Below, piece after piece: positions 1 through 6,143 of a stretch of DNA of 6,614 nt. Both the position numbers and the translations under genes were made by a program. This stretch comes from Clostridiales bacterium (GTDB lineage: Bacteria; Bacillota; Clostridia; Tissierellales; Dethiosulfatibacteraceae): contig DPPH01000262.1 of assembly GCA_003539375.1 (NCBI GenBank), positions 1 to 6,614 on the forward strand, given 5' to 3'. Below the pieces are notes generated by a model, which saw nothing but the letters and a program-made list of their open reading frames with translations, was not told where the DNA came from and did no database searches. The first letter of the stretch is position 1. The number at the start of each line of letters is the position of its first letter.

Positions 1-26
1 TATTTATAATTATTCTTTTAATTTGA

Positions 27-572
27 TTATTTGTAAAATGCTTCCATACCCAGCACTTTAGCCTCTTGGGAATATATGCTTCCTTCTACATCTTCTCTTG
101 TAGCTGCACCTAGGACTAAAAGTTCTCCCGATGGTTGCCAGTTTAGATACCTGCACATAGTTCTAAAGTGAAGTTTAATAGATTCCATAGCCCAAGCTTC
201 TTCATCTGAACCAGCAGAAATCAAAAAAGTTTTCTTTGCCTTACTCCTCAATTTTGAATTTACAGCATAAAATCTATCGATTACTCTTTTAATTTGTGCC
301 GTGATACCAAAATAATATAATGGACTTACAAATGCTATTCCATCTGCTTCAAGTAGGTATGGTATTATTTTTTGCATATCATCACTATATACACATTCCC
401 CATCGTTCCTTCTACAGTAATCGCATCCTAGACAGGGTTTTACGTCAATTTTTGCAGTATTTACCCTATGTACTTCATGTCCTGCTTCAACAGCTCCTTC
501 ACAAAATTTATCAGCAAGATATGCAGTTGTACCTTTGTGGTGTGGACTCCCGGTTAAAACTAATATCTTCAT
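27..572 (-). CDS. Flavodoxin-fold NAD(P)H-dependent FMN reductase / iron-sulfur flavoprotein-like
   Basis: A 181-residue cytoplasmic protein of the NADPH-dependent FMN reductase / flavodoxin_2 superfamily, expected to bind FMN and move electrons; the partner is unknown. The N-terminus MKILVLTGSPHHKGTT (residues 1-16) is the usual first beta strand and phosphate-binding loop (GSPxxxGxT). Residues 47-60 hold C47, C50, C53 and C60 (CX2CX2CX6C) followed by a DDM near 64-66. This spacing resembles the compact cysteine motif of archaeal and clostridial iron-sulfur flavoproteins, so a [4Fe-4S] cluster is possible. The segment SPLYYFGITAQIKRVIDRFY (about 84-103) is the conserved FMN-contacting SPxYxxxxxxxxKxxxDR region. 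The start is supported by AGGAGGG (complement of 577-583), five bases before ATG. It lies 27 bases after the DUF438 gene, so both are probably one transcript. The family call is secure; Fe-S content and physiological substrate are inference. Confidence 0.88.
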   Translation of the reverse strand: MKILVLTGSPHHKGTTAYLADKFCEGAVEAGHEVHRVNTAKIDVKPCLGCDYCRRNDGECVYSDDMQKIIPYLLEADGIAFVSPLYYFGITAQIKRVIDRFYAVNSKLRSKAKKTFLISAGSDEEAWAMESIKLHFRTMCRYLNWQPSGELLVLGAATREDVEGSIYSQEAKVLGMEAFYK

Positions 573-599
573 TTTACCCTCCTATTTTTTGGTTTAATC

Positions 600-1778
600 C
601 TAATCTTTATTCCATTTAAGAAGCCTTCTCTCTCCTTCTAATTTTTTAATTTCACTTATATCTTGACCTACTTCTAAAACACCCCTATATTTACCTTCTG
701 AATCTTTTAGTGCAAAATATTGAATCAAAATAGTTTTATCCTTTAAATTTATCCAGAACCTGGCTGATTCTTCTTTATCTTCTCTAAAGCTTTCAATTAT
801 TTCTTCTACTACATGGACGCTTTCCGGCGGATGACAGTTTTTAACATCTCTTCCAACTACTGCCGGTGACCTAGGGAAAAATCTGTCTTTTGCTTTATTA
901 AAGTATCTAACTTTATTATTTTCATCAACAAAGGTTATATCCACTGGAAGATTGTTAAATAACATTAAAGCTTCATCAATACCTAGTTCTCCTGTATCTG
1001 TCTTTATAGTATAATTATTTAAATTATCTTTTTTTAATTTTAAATCTATATCAACTTCTTTTTCAATAAAAGGAAATTCATAATCAAAGCTTTGTATATA
1101 CATATTTTCCCAGGTTTCTTTGTCTATAGTTTCTACTGCTGCGGGAAAAAGTATGATTTCTTCTTTATTTTTTAATCCCAACATTGAAAAAAACAACCTA
1201 CCTAACTCGATATTTAAATCTTCTTCTAAGGTTCTTTCATCATTTAAAAGTTCTAATGTGTTCTTAATTCTATCTCTGACAACATCATGAAGAGCCCACA
1301 TGATTGATACTCCTTGAAAATCATCCTTTGTTTTCTCCATATAAGGAAAGAGAATATTTTCTTTTTTTACATAATGATGGTTAAATTCTCTTAACTCTTC
1401 TATCTTTTTAGTTAGTATCTCCCTGTTGTTTTTAATACCATCTAATTTTATAAGTTTTTTTATCTCATTAGTTTTTTGAATTAGGCCTTTATTTTCATCA
1501 ATTAAATCTTTTAAAAATTTATAGTTTTCTGTATTTTTAATTTCATAGGTAGATAGACTTTTATAGAATACGTTTATTATTTTGTCTAAAAAAACAAGAA
1601 TTTCTTCAGCTTTTAAACCATCTTTTAAAAGAGTATTAAAAACTGTAAAAGCCTCTTGGGGAGTTACTTTTTCTATATCTTCCCTATATTTCAAATATAG
1701 TTCTTTACCATCTTCTTTATCATGTATTCCTTTTGCATAATTTACTAAGTTTTTGATTTTATTATTGTTACCATCCAT
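600..1778 (-). CDS. DUF438 / hemerythrin-like / PAS domain sensor protein
   Basis: A 392-residue soluble protein with three recognisable regions. An N-terminal helical DUF438 region (about 1-75, with the PQEAF motif near 40-44) is followed by a hemerythrin-like HHE region (about 85-220) and a C-terminal PAS domain (about 270-378). The HHE part shows FNHHYVKKENILFPYM with H134, H135 and E140, then WALHD with H164, then KEEIILFP with E206/E207. These are plausible ligands for a di-iron site that could sense O2 or NO. The PAS part has NLPVDITFVDENNKVRYFN and a CHPPESV motif (C315, H316), and ends in the usual VGQDIS strand. There is no kinase, GGDEF or DNA-binding output domain, and no signal peptide or membrane segment. 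ATG is preceded by AAGAGGTG on the minus strand and the stop is TAG. The gene is transcribed away from the grd operon. Its role is unknown; a redox or gas sensor is inference from domain content. Confidence 0.87.
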   Translation of the reverse strand: MDGNNNKIKNLVNYAKGIHDKEDGKELYLKYREDIEKVTPQEAFTVFNTLLKDGLKAEEILVFLDKIINVFYKSLSTYEIKNTENYKFLKDLIDENKGLIQKTNEIKKLIKLDGIKNNREILTKKIEELREFNHHYVKKENILFPYMEKTKDDFQGVSIMWALHDVVRDRIKNTLELLNDERTLEEDLNIELGRLFFSMLGLKNKEEIILFPAAVETIDKETWENMYIQSFDYEFPFIEKEVDIDLKLKKDNLNNYTIKTDTGELGIDEALMLFNNLPVDITFVDENNKVRYFNKAKDRFFPRSPAVVGRDVKNCHPPESVHVVEEIIESFREDKEESARFWINLKDKTILIQYFALKDSEGKYRGVLEVGQDISEIKKLEGERRLLKWNKD

Positions 1779-1835
1779 AATTACACCTCTTTACAATCTT
1801 AAATTTGTCACTAATATAAAATGAAATCCTATTTT

Positions 1836-1844
1836 ATTATATCA
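1836..1844 (-). promoter_or_regulatory. Extended -10 promoter for the DUF438/flavoprotein unit
   Basis: Read on the minus strand this is TGATATAAT, a perfect TATAAT with the TGn extension. It lies about 58 bases upstream of the DUF438 start codon. No good -35 is seen at 17 bases (TCTAAA, 3 of 6 matches), which fits an extended -10 promoter. AT-rich DNA produces such matches by chance, so this is moderate support only. Confidence 0.5.
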
Positions 1845-1934
1845 TAGTATATGTTTTTTTTAGAATAATTTAATTCTCTTCTTATAAATTTGATTTTATT
1901 AATTATTAAATAATTATAAATTTTAAAAAAAGGG

Positions 1935-1963
1935 TTGACTTTTAAAGTTAGTTAATATATTAT
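1935..1963 (+). promoter_or_regulatory. Sigma-A type promoter of the grd operon
   Basis: TTGACT (1935-1940) and TATTAT (1958-1963) are separated by exactly 17 bases. Each matches the housekeeping consensus at five of six positions. Transcription would start near 1970, about 20 bases before the first paired base of the glycine riboswitch, which is the expected placement. No other promoter of similar quality is seen between here and grdX. Confidence 0.78.
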
Positions 1964-1983
1964 CAAGTTAATTAAATATTTGG

Positions 1984-2156
1984 ATGAAGCAGGCGGGAGA
2001 GTTCGTAGTAATACGACACCGAAGGAGTAACCTTTTTGAAAAATACTTAAAAAGGGATGATCTCAGGTAAATGAACCGTTTGTGGACAAAACTCTGAAAA
2101 GCGTAAGCACCGAAGGAGCAATCTATTAAGAGAAACTCTCAGGTTAATAACAGGGT
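1984..2156 (+). ncRNA. Tandem (two-aptamer) glycine riboswitch
   Basis: Two consecutive glycine aptamers with the family's conserved cores: CACCGAAGGAGUAA (from 2017) with UCUCAGGU (2061-2068), then CACCGAAGGAGCAA (from 2108) with CUCUCAGGU (2136-2144). Helices drawn by hand for aptamer 1: P1 1989-1996 with 2076-2083 (8 pairs, three G-U), P2 GAGA 1997-2000 with UCUC 2061-2064, a hairpin 2003-2007/2012-2016 closed on a GUAA tetraloop, and CCUUUUU 2031-2037 with AAAAAGG 2049-2055. Aptamer 2 has P1 2091-2096 with 2151-2156 (six pairs) and again a GUAA loop (2103-2106). A short linker joins the two. P1 of aptamer 2 uses bases 2154-2156, which are also the foot of the downstream terminator stem. 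Glycine-stabilised P1 should therefore weaken the terminator, giving an ON switch. That fits an operon that consumes glycine. Identity is secure; the direction of control is inferred. Confidence 0.95.
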
Positions 2157-2184
2157 AGCAAGTATATACTTGCTACCTTTTTTT
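2154..2184 (+). terminator. Riboswitch-controlled rho-independent terminator (expression platform)
   Basis: Bases 2154-2177 form a perfect 24-base palindrome (arms GGTAGCAAGTAT and ATACTTGCTACC) followed directly by seven T residues (2178-2184). It lies between the second aptamer and the grdX ribosome binding site, and its first three bases overlap helix P1 of that aptamer. This is the arrangement of a transcription-attenuation platform. Confidence 0.92.
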
Positions 2185-2198
2185 GTTAGGAGGAGCCT

Positions 2199-2570
2199 AT
2201 GAAAGTTAAAATAATAACAAATAATCCCTTAGTTTATTCTTTATATAGCGAGGATTATGACATTGATTATCAAGAAATTTCTTATGAAGGCATTTTGAAA
2301 AAAACTAGAGATTATGTTCATAAGGGACACGAATTACTTACTCATCCCTTGTCCGGGAGTGTAAAACCAAACGAAACTCCTTTTAAAACTTTATTGATCA
2401 GCAGTAAATCCAAAGATTTAAATTTAGAATCTCTCTCTATAATTGAAAAAAGTATAGAAACATCAGAGAAATTTGTACAAAACCAAAAAAAATATCCAGC
2501 AGATATTGAAAAAGATTTTATGGAAATCGATTTAAGTTTAATTGAAAACGTTATTAATAAGCTTTTATAA
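2199..2570 (+). CDS. grdX: GrdX family protein, first gene of the glycine reductase operon
   Basis: A small soluble protein of 123 residues, usual for the family. GrdX proteins are found at the head of grd operons; I know of no established biochemical function. Visible landmarks are the N-terminal TNNPLV (7-12) and the segment GHELLTHPLSGSVKPNETP (43-61), which I take to be the conserved GrdX core with its HP and KPNETP elements. The C-terminal half is charged and probably helical. There is no signal peptide, membrane segment or metal-binding cysteine cluster. ATG is supported by AGGAGG at 2188-2193, five bases upstream, which begins just after the terminator T-run. It is the first gene under the glycine riboswitch and lies 33 bases before grdE. 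In many grd operons trxB and trxA come next; here grdE does. Confidence 0.9.
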   Translation: MKVKIITNNPLVYSLYSEDYDIDYQEISYEGILKKTRDYVHKGHELLTHPLSGSVKPNETPFKTLLISSKSKDLNLESLSIIEKSIETSEKFVQNQKKYPADIEKDFMEIDLSLIENVINKLL

Positions 2571-2603
2571 AAGTTTATTACATAAAAACCATGGAGGTGA
2601 ATC

Positions 2604-3890
2604 ATGAAGTTAGAATTAGGTAATATAGAAATTACTGATATCCAATTTTCTAATGAATCAAGAGTTAAAGGTAGTACTTTATATGTAAACAAGAAAGAAA
2701 TAGAAAATCTAATACTTGAAGATGAGCATATAAAGGAGGTAAAAATTGATATTGCAAAGCCGGGAGAAAGCACAAGAATCACTCCTGTTAAGGATGTAGT
2801 AGAACCGAGAGTTAAGGTATCCGGTGACGGAGGAGTTTTTCCAGGAGTTATCTCCAAAGATGAAACTGTTGGTACCGGAAGAACTAACGTTTTAAAAGGA
2901 GCTGCTGTTGTTACAACAGGAAAAATTGTAGGATTTCAAGAAGGTATCATAGATATGTCGGGCAAAGGTGCTCAATACACTCCTTTTTCACAGACATATA
3001 ATTTAGTTTTATCTTGTGAAAAGGCTGATGATATCAAAGCCCATACTTATGAAAGAGCTGTTAGAATGGCAGGATTAAAAACTGCAACATATTTAGGAGA
3101 ATTAGCTAGAGATATAGAGCCAGACAATATTGAATCTTATGAAACTCTTCCATTAATGAAGAGCAAAGAAGAATTTAAAGGGTTGCCATCTGTTGCTTAC
3201 GTTCAAATGCTTCAGAGTCAAGGGCTTCTTCACGATACTTATGTATACGGTGTTGATGCTAAACAGATAATCCCAACTTTAATATATCCTACGGAAATTA
3301 TGGATGGTGCTATAATAAGCGGAAACTGTGTTTCTGCCTGTGATAAAAATACGACTTACCACCACCAAAATAACTGTGTCGTTCACGATCTTTATAAAAG
3401 ACACGGTAAAGATATAAACTTTATTGGTGTAATAATTACAAATGAAAATGTTTATTTAGCTGATAAAGAAAGAGCTTCAAACTGGACTGCTAAACTGGCA
3501 GATTTTCTGGGAGTTGACGGTGTGGTAGTATCACAAGAAGGTTTTGGTAATCCAGACACAGATTTGATAATGAATTGTAAAAAAATAGAGGAAAAAGGAA
3601 TTGACACGGTAATTATAACTGATGAATATGCAGGAAGAGACGGTGCTTCACAATCTTTGGCAGATGCTGACGAAAAAGCTAATGCTGTTATTACCGGTGG
3701 AAATGCAAATGAGTTGATAACACTTCCTCCTATGGACAAAATAATCGGTCATATCGATTATGTGAATAAAATTGCCGGTGGTTTTGAAGGTAACATGACA
3801 GAAGATGGAAGCATAACTGTAGAATTACAAGCTATCATAGGTGCTACAAACGAATTAGGTTTTAACAAACTAACTGCAAGAGAGTATTAG
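2604..3890 (+). CDS. grdE: Glycine reductase protein B, pyruvoyl subunit proprotein (alpha/beta)
   Basis: A 428-residue proprotein, full length for GrdE. Protein B binds glycine as a Schiff base to a pyruvoyl cofactor and, with GrdB, activates it for transfer to selenoprotein A. The precursor is cut internally before a cysteine that becomes the pyruvoyl group, giving pieces of about 25 and 22 kDa in studied clostridia. The candidate is C242 in IISGNCVSACDKNTTYHH (238-255), which divides this protein at the right size; C246 and C258 are nearby. Other conserved stretches are PRVKVSGDGGVFPG (68-81) and GKGAQYTPFSQTYNLVLSC (120-138). Homologous GrdG and GrdI serve sarcosine and betaine reductases. 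The glycine riboswitch and the neighbours favour GrdE, but sequence alone does not exclude another substrate. GGAGGTGA (2593-2600) supports the start. The grdB start follows 13 bases after the stop. Confidence 0.95.
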   Translation: MKLELGNIEITDIQFSNESRVKGSTLYVNKKEIENLILEDEHIKEVKIDIAKPGESTRITPVKDVVEPRVKVSGDGGVFPGVISKDETVGTGRTNVLKGAAVVTTGKIVGFQEGIIDMSGKGAQYTPFSQTYNLVLSCEKADDIKAHTYERAVRMAGLKTATYLGELARDIEPDNIESYETLPLMKSKEEFKGLPSVAYVQMLQSQGLLHDTYVYGVDAKQIIPTLIYPTEIMDGAIISGNCVSACDKNTTYHHQNNCVVHDLYKRHGKDINFIGVIITNENVYLADKERASNWTAKLADFLGVDGVVVSQEGFGNPDTDLIMNCKKIEEKGIDTVIITDEYAGRDGASQSLADADEKANAVITGGNANELITLPPMDKIIGHIDYVNKIAGGFEGNMTEDGSITVELQAIIGATNELGFNKLTAREY

Positions 3891-3903
3891 AAAGGAGGAT
3901 ATA

Positions 3904-5211
3904 ATGTCAAAATATAAAATTGTCCACTATATCAATCAGTTTTATGCAGGTATCGGTGGAGAAGATATGGCAAATTATGAGCCAGAAAAAAGAGAAGGTT
4001 TTGTAGGTCCAGGTCAAGCTTTTCAAGGTAATTTAAAAAGTGAGGCTGAAATTACTGCTACAATAATATGCGGAGATTCCTATTACAATGAAAATATGGA
4101 AGAAGCAAAAAATAAAATTCTTTCAATGGTAAAGGAAGAAAACCCAGACTTATTCATAGCAGGTCCTGCTTTTAATGCTGGAAGGTACGGCATGGCCTGT
4201 GGAGATATCGCTTCTTATGTAGAAAAAGAACTAGGAATAAAATCTATTACAGGAATGTACATAGAAAATCCTGGTGTGGATTCATACAAAAAGAATATTT
4301 ACATCATAGAGACTAAAAACTCAGCAGCAGGAATGAGAAAAGCAGTGAAATCAATGTCAGCATTTGGATTGAAGCTTCTAAACAATGAAGAAATATTATC
4401 TCCTTCAGAAGAAGGATATATCAAAAGAGGTTTAAGAAAAAATATATTCGTTGAAAAAAGAGGTTCTGAAAGAGCTGTAGATATGCTTATCAAAAAACTT
4501 AAAAAAGAAGAATTTACGACAGAGTTTCCAATGCCTGAGTTTGACAGAGTTCCACCAAGTCCAGCTATTAAAGATATGAGCAAGGCAAAAATAGCTATAG
4601 TAACTTCTGGTGGCATAGTTCCTATAAACAATCCAGATCATATAGAAGCTTCCAGTGCTTCCAAATACGGCAAATATGACATTAGTAGGTTTAAAAATCT
4701 AACCTGCGAAGACCATGAAACTGCTCACGGTGGATATGATCCATCTTATGCAAATGAAGATGCCGATAGAGTTATTCCTATAGATGTATTAAGAGATATG
4801 GAAAAATCAAATAGGATTGGCAAGTTACACAACTATTTCTATACTACTACAGGAAATGGGACTGCTGTTGCAAATGCTAAGGCTTTTGCAGCTGAAATAG
4901 CCCAAGAATTAATATCTGATGGAGTAGATGCAGTTATTCTAACATCAACCTGAGGTACCTGTACACGTTGCGGTGCAACTATGGTTAAAGAAATAGAAAA
5001 AACAGGGATGCCAGTAGCCCATTTATGTACAATAGTTCCTATATCCAAAACTGTTGGGGCTAATAGAATCATTCCAACCATTGCTATACCTTACCCTTTA
5101 GGGAACCCTTCCCTTACTGAAAAGGAAGAAAAAGATTTAAGAAGAGGAATAGTTGAAAATGCTATTAAAGCTTTAGAAACAGAAATAACTGAACAAACAG
5201 TATTTCAATAA
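3904..5211 (+). CDS. grdB: Glycine reductase protein B, selenocysteine subunit (gamma)
   Basis: A 435-residue selenoprotein read through an in-frame UGA at 4951-4953, which encodes selenocysteine 350. The same frame continues without a stop to TAA at 5209-5211. The context is LTST-U-GTCTRCGATM, the hallmark GrdB active site, with a UxxC redox pair (U350, C353). The selenolate attacks the glycine Schiff base held by GrdE, and the carboxymethyl group then passes to GrdA. The N-terminus KIVHYINQFYAGIGGEDMANYEP and the segment FVGPGQAFQGN are typical of GrdB. Length and Sec position match the family. A caller reading UGA as stop would give a 349-residue fragment and a spurious 76-residue ORF starting at 4981. 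AAGGAGG (3892-3898) lies five bases before ATG. The trxA start follows 16 bases after the stop. Selenocysteine machinery (selA-D) is not in the window and must be elsewhere. Confidence 0.96.
4954..4980 (+). promoter_or_regulatory. Putative bacterial SECIS hairpin of grdB
   Basis: GTTGC (4967-4971) and GCAAC (4975-4979) form a perfect five-pair stem with a GGT loop, 13 bases after the UGA. Bacterial SECIS elements sit directly after the Sec codon and present a loop with conserved G and U to SelB, so position and loop are right. The stem is short and the same bases code for conserved residues, so this is suggestive only. Confidence 0.45.
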
Positions 5212-5227
5212 AATTAGGAGGTTTAGT

Positions 5228-5545
5228 ATGTTAGAGTTAAATAAAGAAAATTTTGAAGAAGAAGTATTAAATGCTGAAGGTCTCGTGTTAGTTGATTTTT
5301 GGGGAGATTCCTGCGAACCATGTAAAGAGTTGATGCCTGATATAGAAGCTTTGAGTGAAAAATACGGAGATGAAATAAAATTCTCAAAACTTAACACTTC
5401 AAAGGCAAGAAGATTAGCAATTTCACAAAGAGTATTAGGATTACCGACAATAATCCTATACAGAAATGGCGAAAAAATTGAAGAAGTAAATAGAGATAAT
5501 GCAAATAAAGAATATATAGAAGAAGCAATAAAAAAACATATATAA
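5228..5545 (+). CDS. trxA: Thioredoxin of the glycine reductase system
   Basis: A 105-residue single-domain thioredoxin, normal size. It carries electrons to oxidised selenoprotein A (GrdA) after each glycine reduction cycle. The active site is WGDSCEPCK (25-33) with redox cysteines C29 and C32. The buried acidic residue D23 and the cis-proline P73 (GLPT) are present, so the fold and chemistry are intact. The motif departs from the classical WCGPC: it has Glu-Pro between the cysteines and Gly-Asp-Ser before them. Thioredoxins in grd operons often have non-standard motifs such as GCVPC, which supports a dedicated role. AGGAGGT (5216-5222) supports the start. The gene is between grdB and grdA, and no trxB (thioredoxin reductase) lies beside it within the window. 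The TAA stop overlaps the start of a palindrome. Confidence 0.93.
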   Translation: MLELNKENFEEEVLNAEGLVLVDFWGDSCEPCKELMPDIEALSEKYGDEIKFSKLNTSKARRLAISQRVLGLPTIILYRNGEKIEEVNRDNANKEYIEEAIKKHI

Positions 5546-5560
5546 AAGCTTAAGCTTTTA
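5543..5560 (+). repeat. Perfect palindrome between trxA and grdA
   Basis: TAAAAGCTTAAGCTTTTA is an 18-base perfect inverted repeat that starts at the trxA stop codon, 12 bases before the grdA AAAGGA element. In RNA it can form a hairpin. There is no following T-run, so it is not a convincing terminator. A processing or stabilising site upstream of grdA is possible but unproven. Confidence 0.5.
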
Positions 5561-5587
5561 AATAAATTTAGAAAGGATGTGTTAGAA

Positions 5588-6061
5588 ATGAGTTTACTTG
5601 ATAACAAAAAGGTTGTTGTTATCGGAGATAGAGATGGTGTACCAGGTCCAGCTATCGAAGAATGTCTTAAATCAACAAGTGCTGAAGTGGTTTTTTCATC
5701 TACAGAATGCTTTGTCTGAACTGCTGCGGGTGCAATGGACTTAGAAAATCAAAAAAGAGTTAAGGATTTTGCTGACGAATACGGAGCTGAAAATCTAGTA
5801 GTAATACTAGGAGCAGCTGAAGGAGAGGCAGCTGGTTTAGCTGCTGAAACAGTTACAGCAGGAGATCCAACTTTCGCAGGTCCATTGACAGGAGTCCAGT
5901 TGGGACTAAGTGTATTTCATTGTTGTGAACCAGAATTTAAAAATGAAGTTGATGAAGATATTTACGAAGATCAGATAGGAATGATGGAGATGGTTCTTAA
6001 CATCGAAGAAATCGTTGAAGAAATGACTGATATAAGAAAAGAATTTTGTAAATATTGTTAA
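5588..6061 (+). CDS. grdA: Glycine reductase selenoprotein A
   Basis: A 157-residue selenoprotein, usual length for GrdA. The in-frame UGA at 5717-5719 encodes selenocysteine 44 in the signature CFVUTAAGAMDLENQ, with C41 and U44 forming the CxxU redox pair. Sec44 accepts the carboxymethyl group from GrdB and delivers it to protein C, leaving a mixed selenide-sulfide that thioredoxin reduces. The N-terminus KKVVVIGDRDGVPGPAIEECL and the segment FAGPLTGVQLGLSVFHCCEPEF confirm the family. If UGA were read as stop, only an N-terminally truncated 108-residue ORF from 5735 would be found, losing the active site. The ribosome binding element AAAGGA (5572-5577) is weaker and more distant (10 bases) than those of neighbouring genes. 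GrdA is a common component, also used by sarcosine and betaine reductases. It is flanked by hairpins on both sides. Confidence 0.96.
5720..5740 (+). promoter_or_regulatory. Weak putative SECIS of grdA
   Basis: TGC (5725-5727) and GCA (5732-5734) can pair around a GGGT loop, five bases after the UGA. The loop resembles the GGT loop after the grdB UGA. Three pairs alone are weak, so a longer fold that I cannot compute by hand may be the real element. Confidence 0.25.
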
Positions 6062-6071
6062 TATAGATTTC

Positions 6072-6102
6072 TACAAATGGGTGTTTTACACCCATTTGTT
6101 TT
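6072..6102 (+). terminator. Intercistronic terminator-like hairpin between grdA and grdC
   Basis: Arms ACAAATGGGTG (6073-6083) and CACCCATTTGT (6089-6099) pair perfectly. The outer loop bases T6084 and A6088 can add a twelfth pair. Four T residues (6099-6102) overlap and follow the right arm. The U-tract is short and interrupted by A, so partial termination or 3'-end protection of the upstream message is likelier than a full stop. No strong new promoter is seen before grdC. Confidence 0.7.
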
Positions 6103-6143
6103 ATAAAATAATTTAAATAATCAATAAGAAATGGGAGGATCAT

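Noticed and set aside
1..26. Terminator after the flavoprotein gene.
   Set aside because: No stem with a T-run is visible in the short sequence before the window edge.
320..619. + strand open frame of 99 codons.
   Set aside because: It is antisense to the flavoprotein, whose motifs are clear, and has no ribosome binding site or family match.
1850..1930. AT-rich stretch considered as an operator or small RNA.
   Set aside because: It shows only T-runs and AT-rich simple sequence with no clear inverted repeat beyond what composition would give.
2342..2857. Minus-strand open frame of 171 codons across the grdX-grdE junction.
   Set aside because: It lies opposite two strongly supported family genes, spans their boundary and has a low-complexity Ser/Ile/Phe-rich translation typical of antisense shadow.
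2604..5211. Sarcosine or betaine reductase (GrdF/GrdG or GrdH/GrdI) instead of glycine reductase.
   Set aside because: The upstream glycine riboswitch and the linked grdX and grdA favour glycine; the paralogues are not fully excluded without alignment.
5173..5607. Minus-strand open frame of 144 codons opposite trxA.
   Set aside because: It is antisense to the thioredoxin gene and its Phe/Ser/Leu-rich product resembles no family I know.
4951..5719. Possibility that the UGA codons are nonsense mutations (pseudogenes) or tryptophan in an altered code.
   Set aside because: Both fall exactly at the known selenocysteine positions of GrdB and GrdA, conserved sequence continues on both sides, and tryptophan is written TGG in the neighbouring genes.
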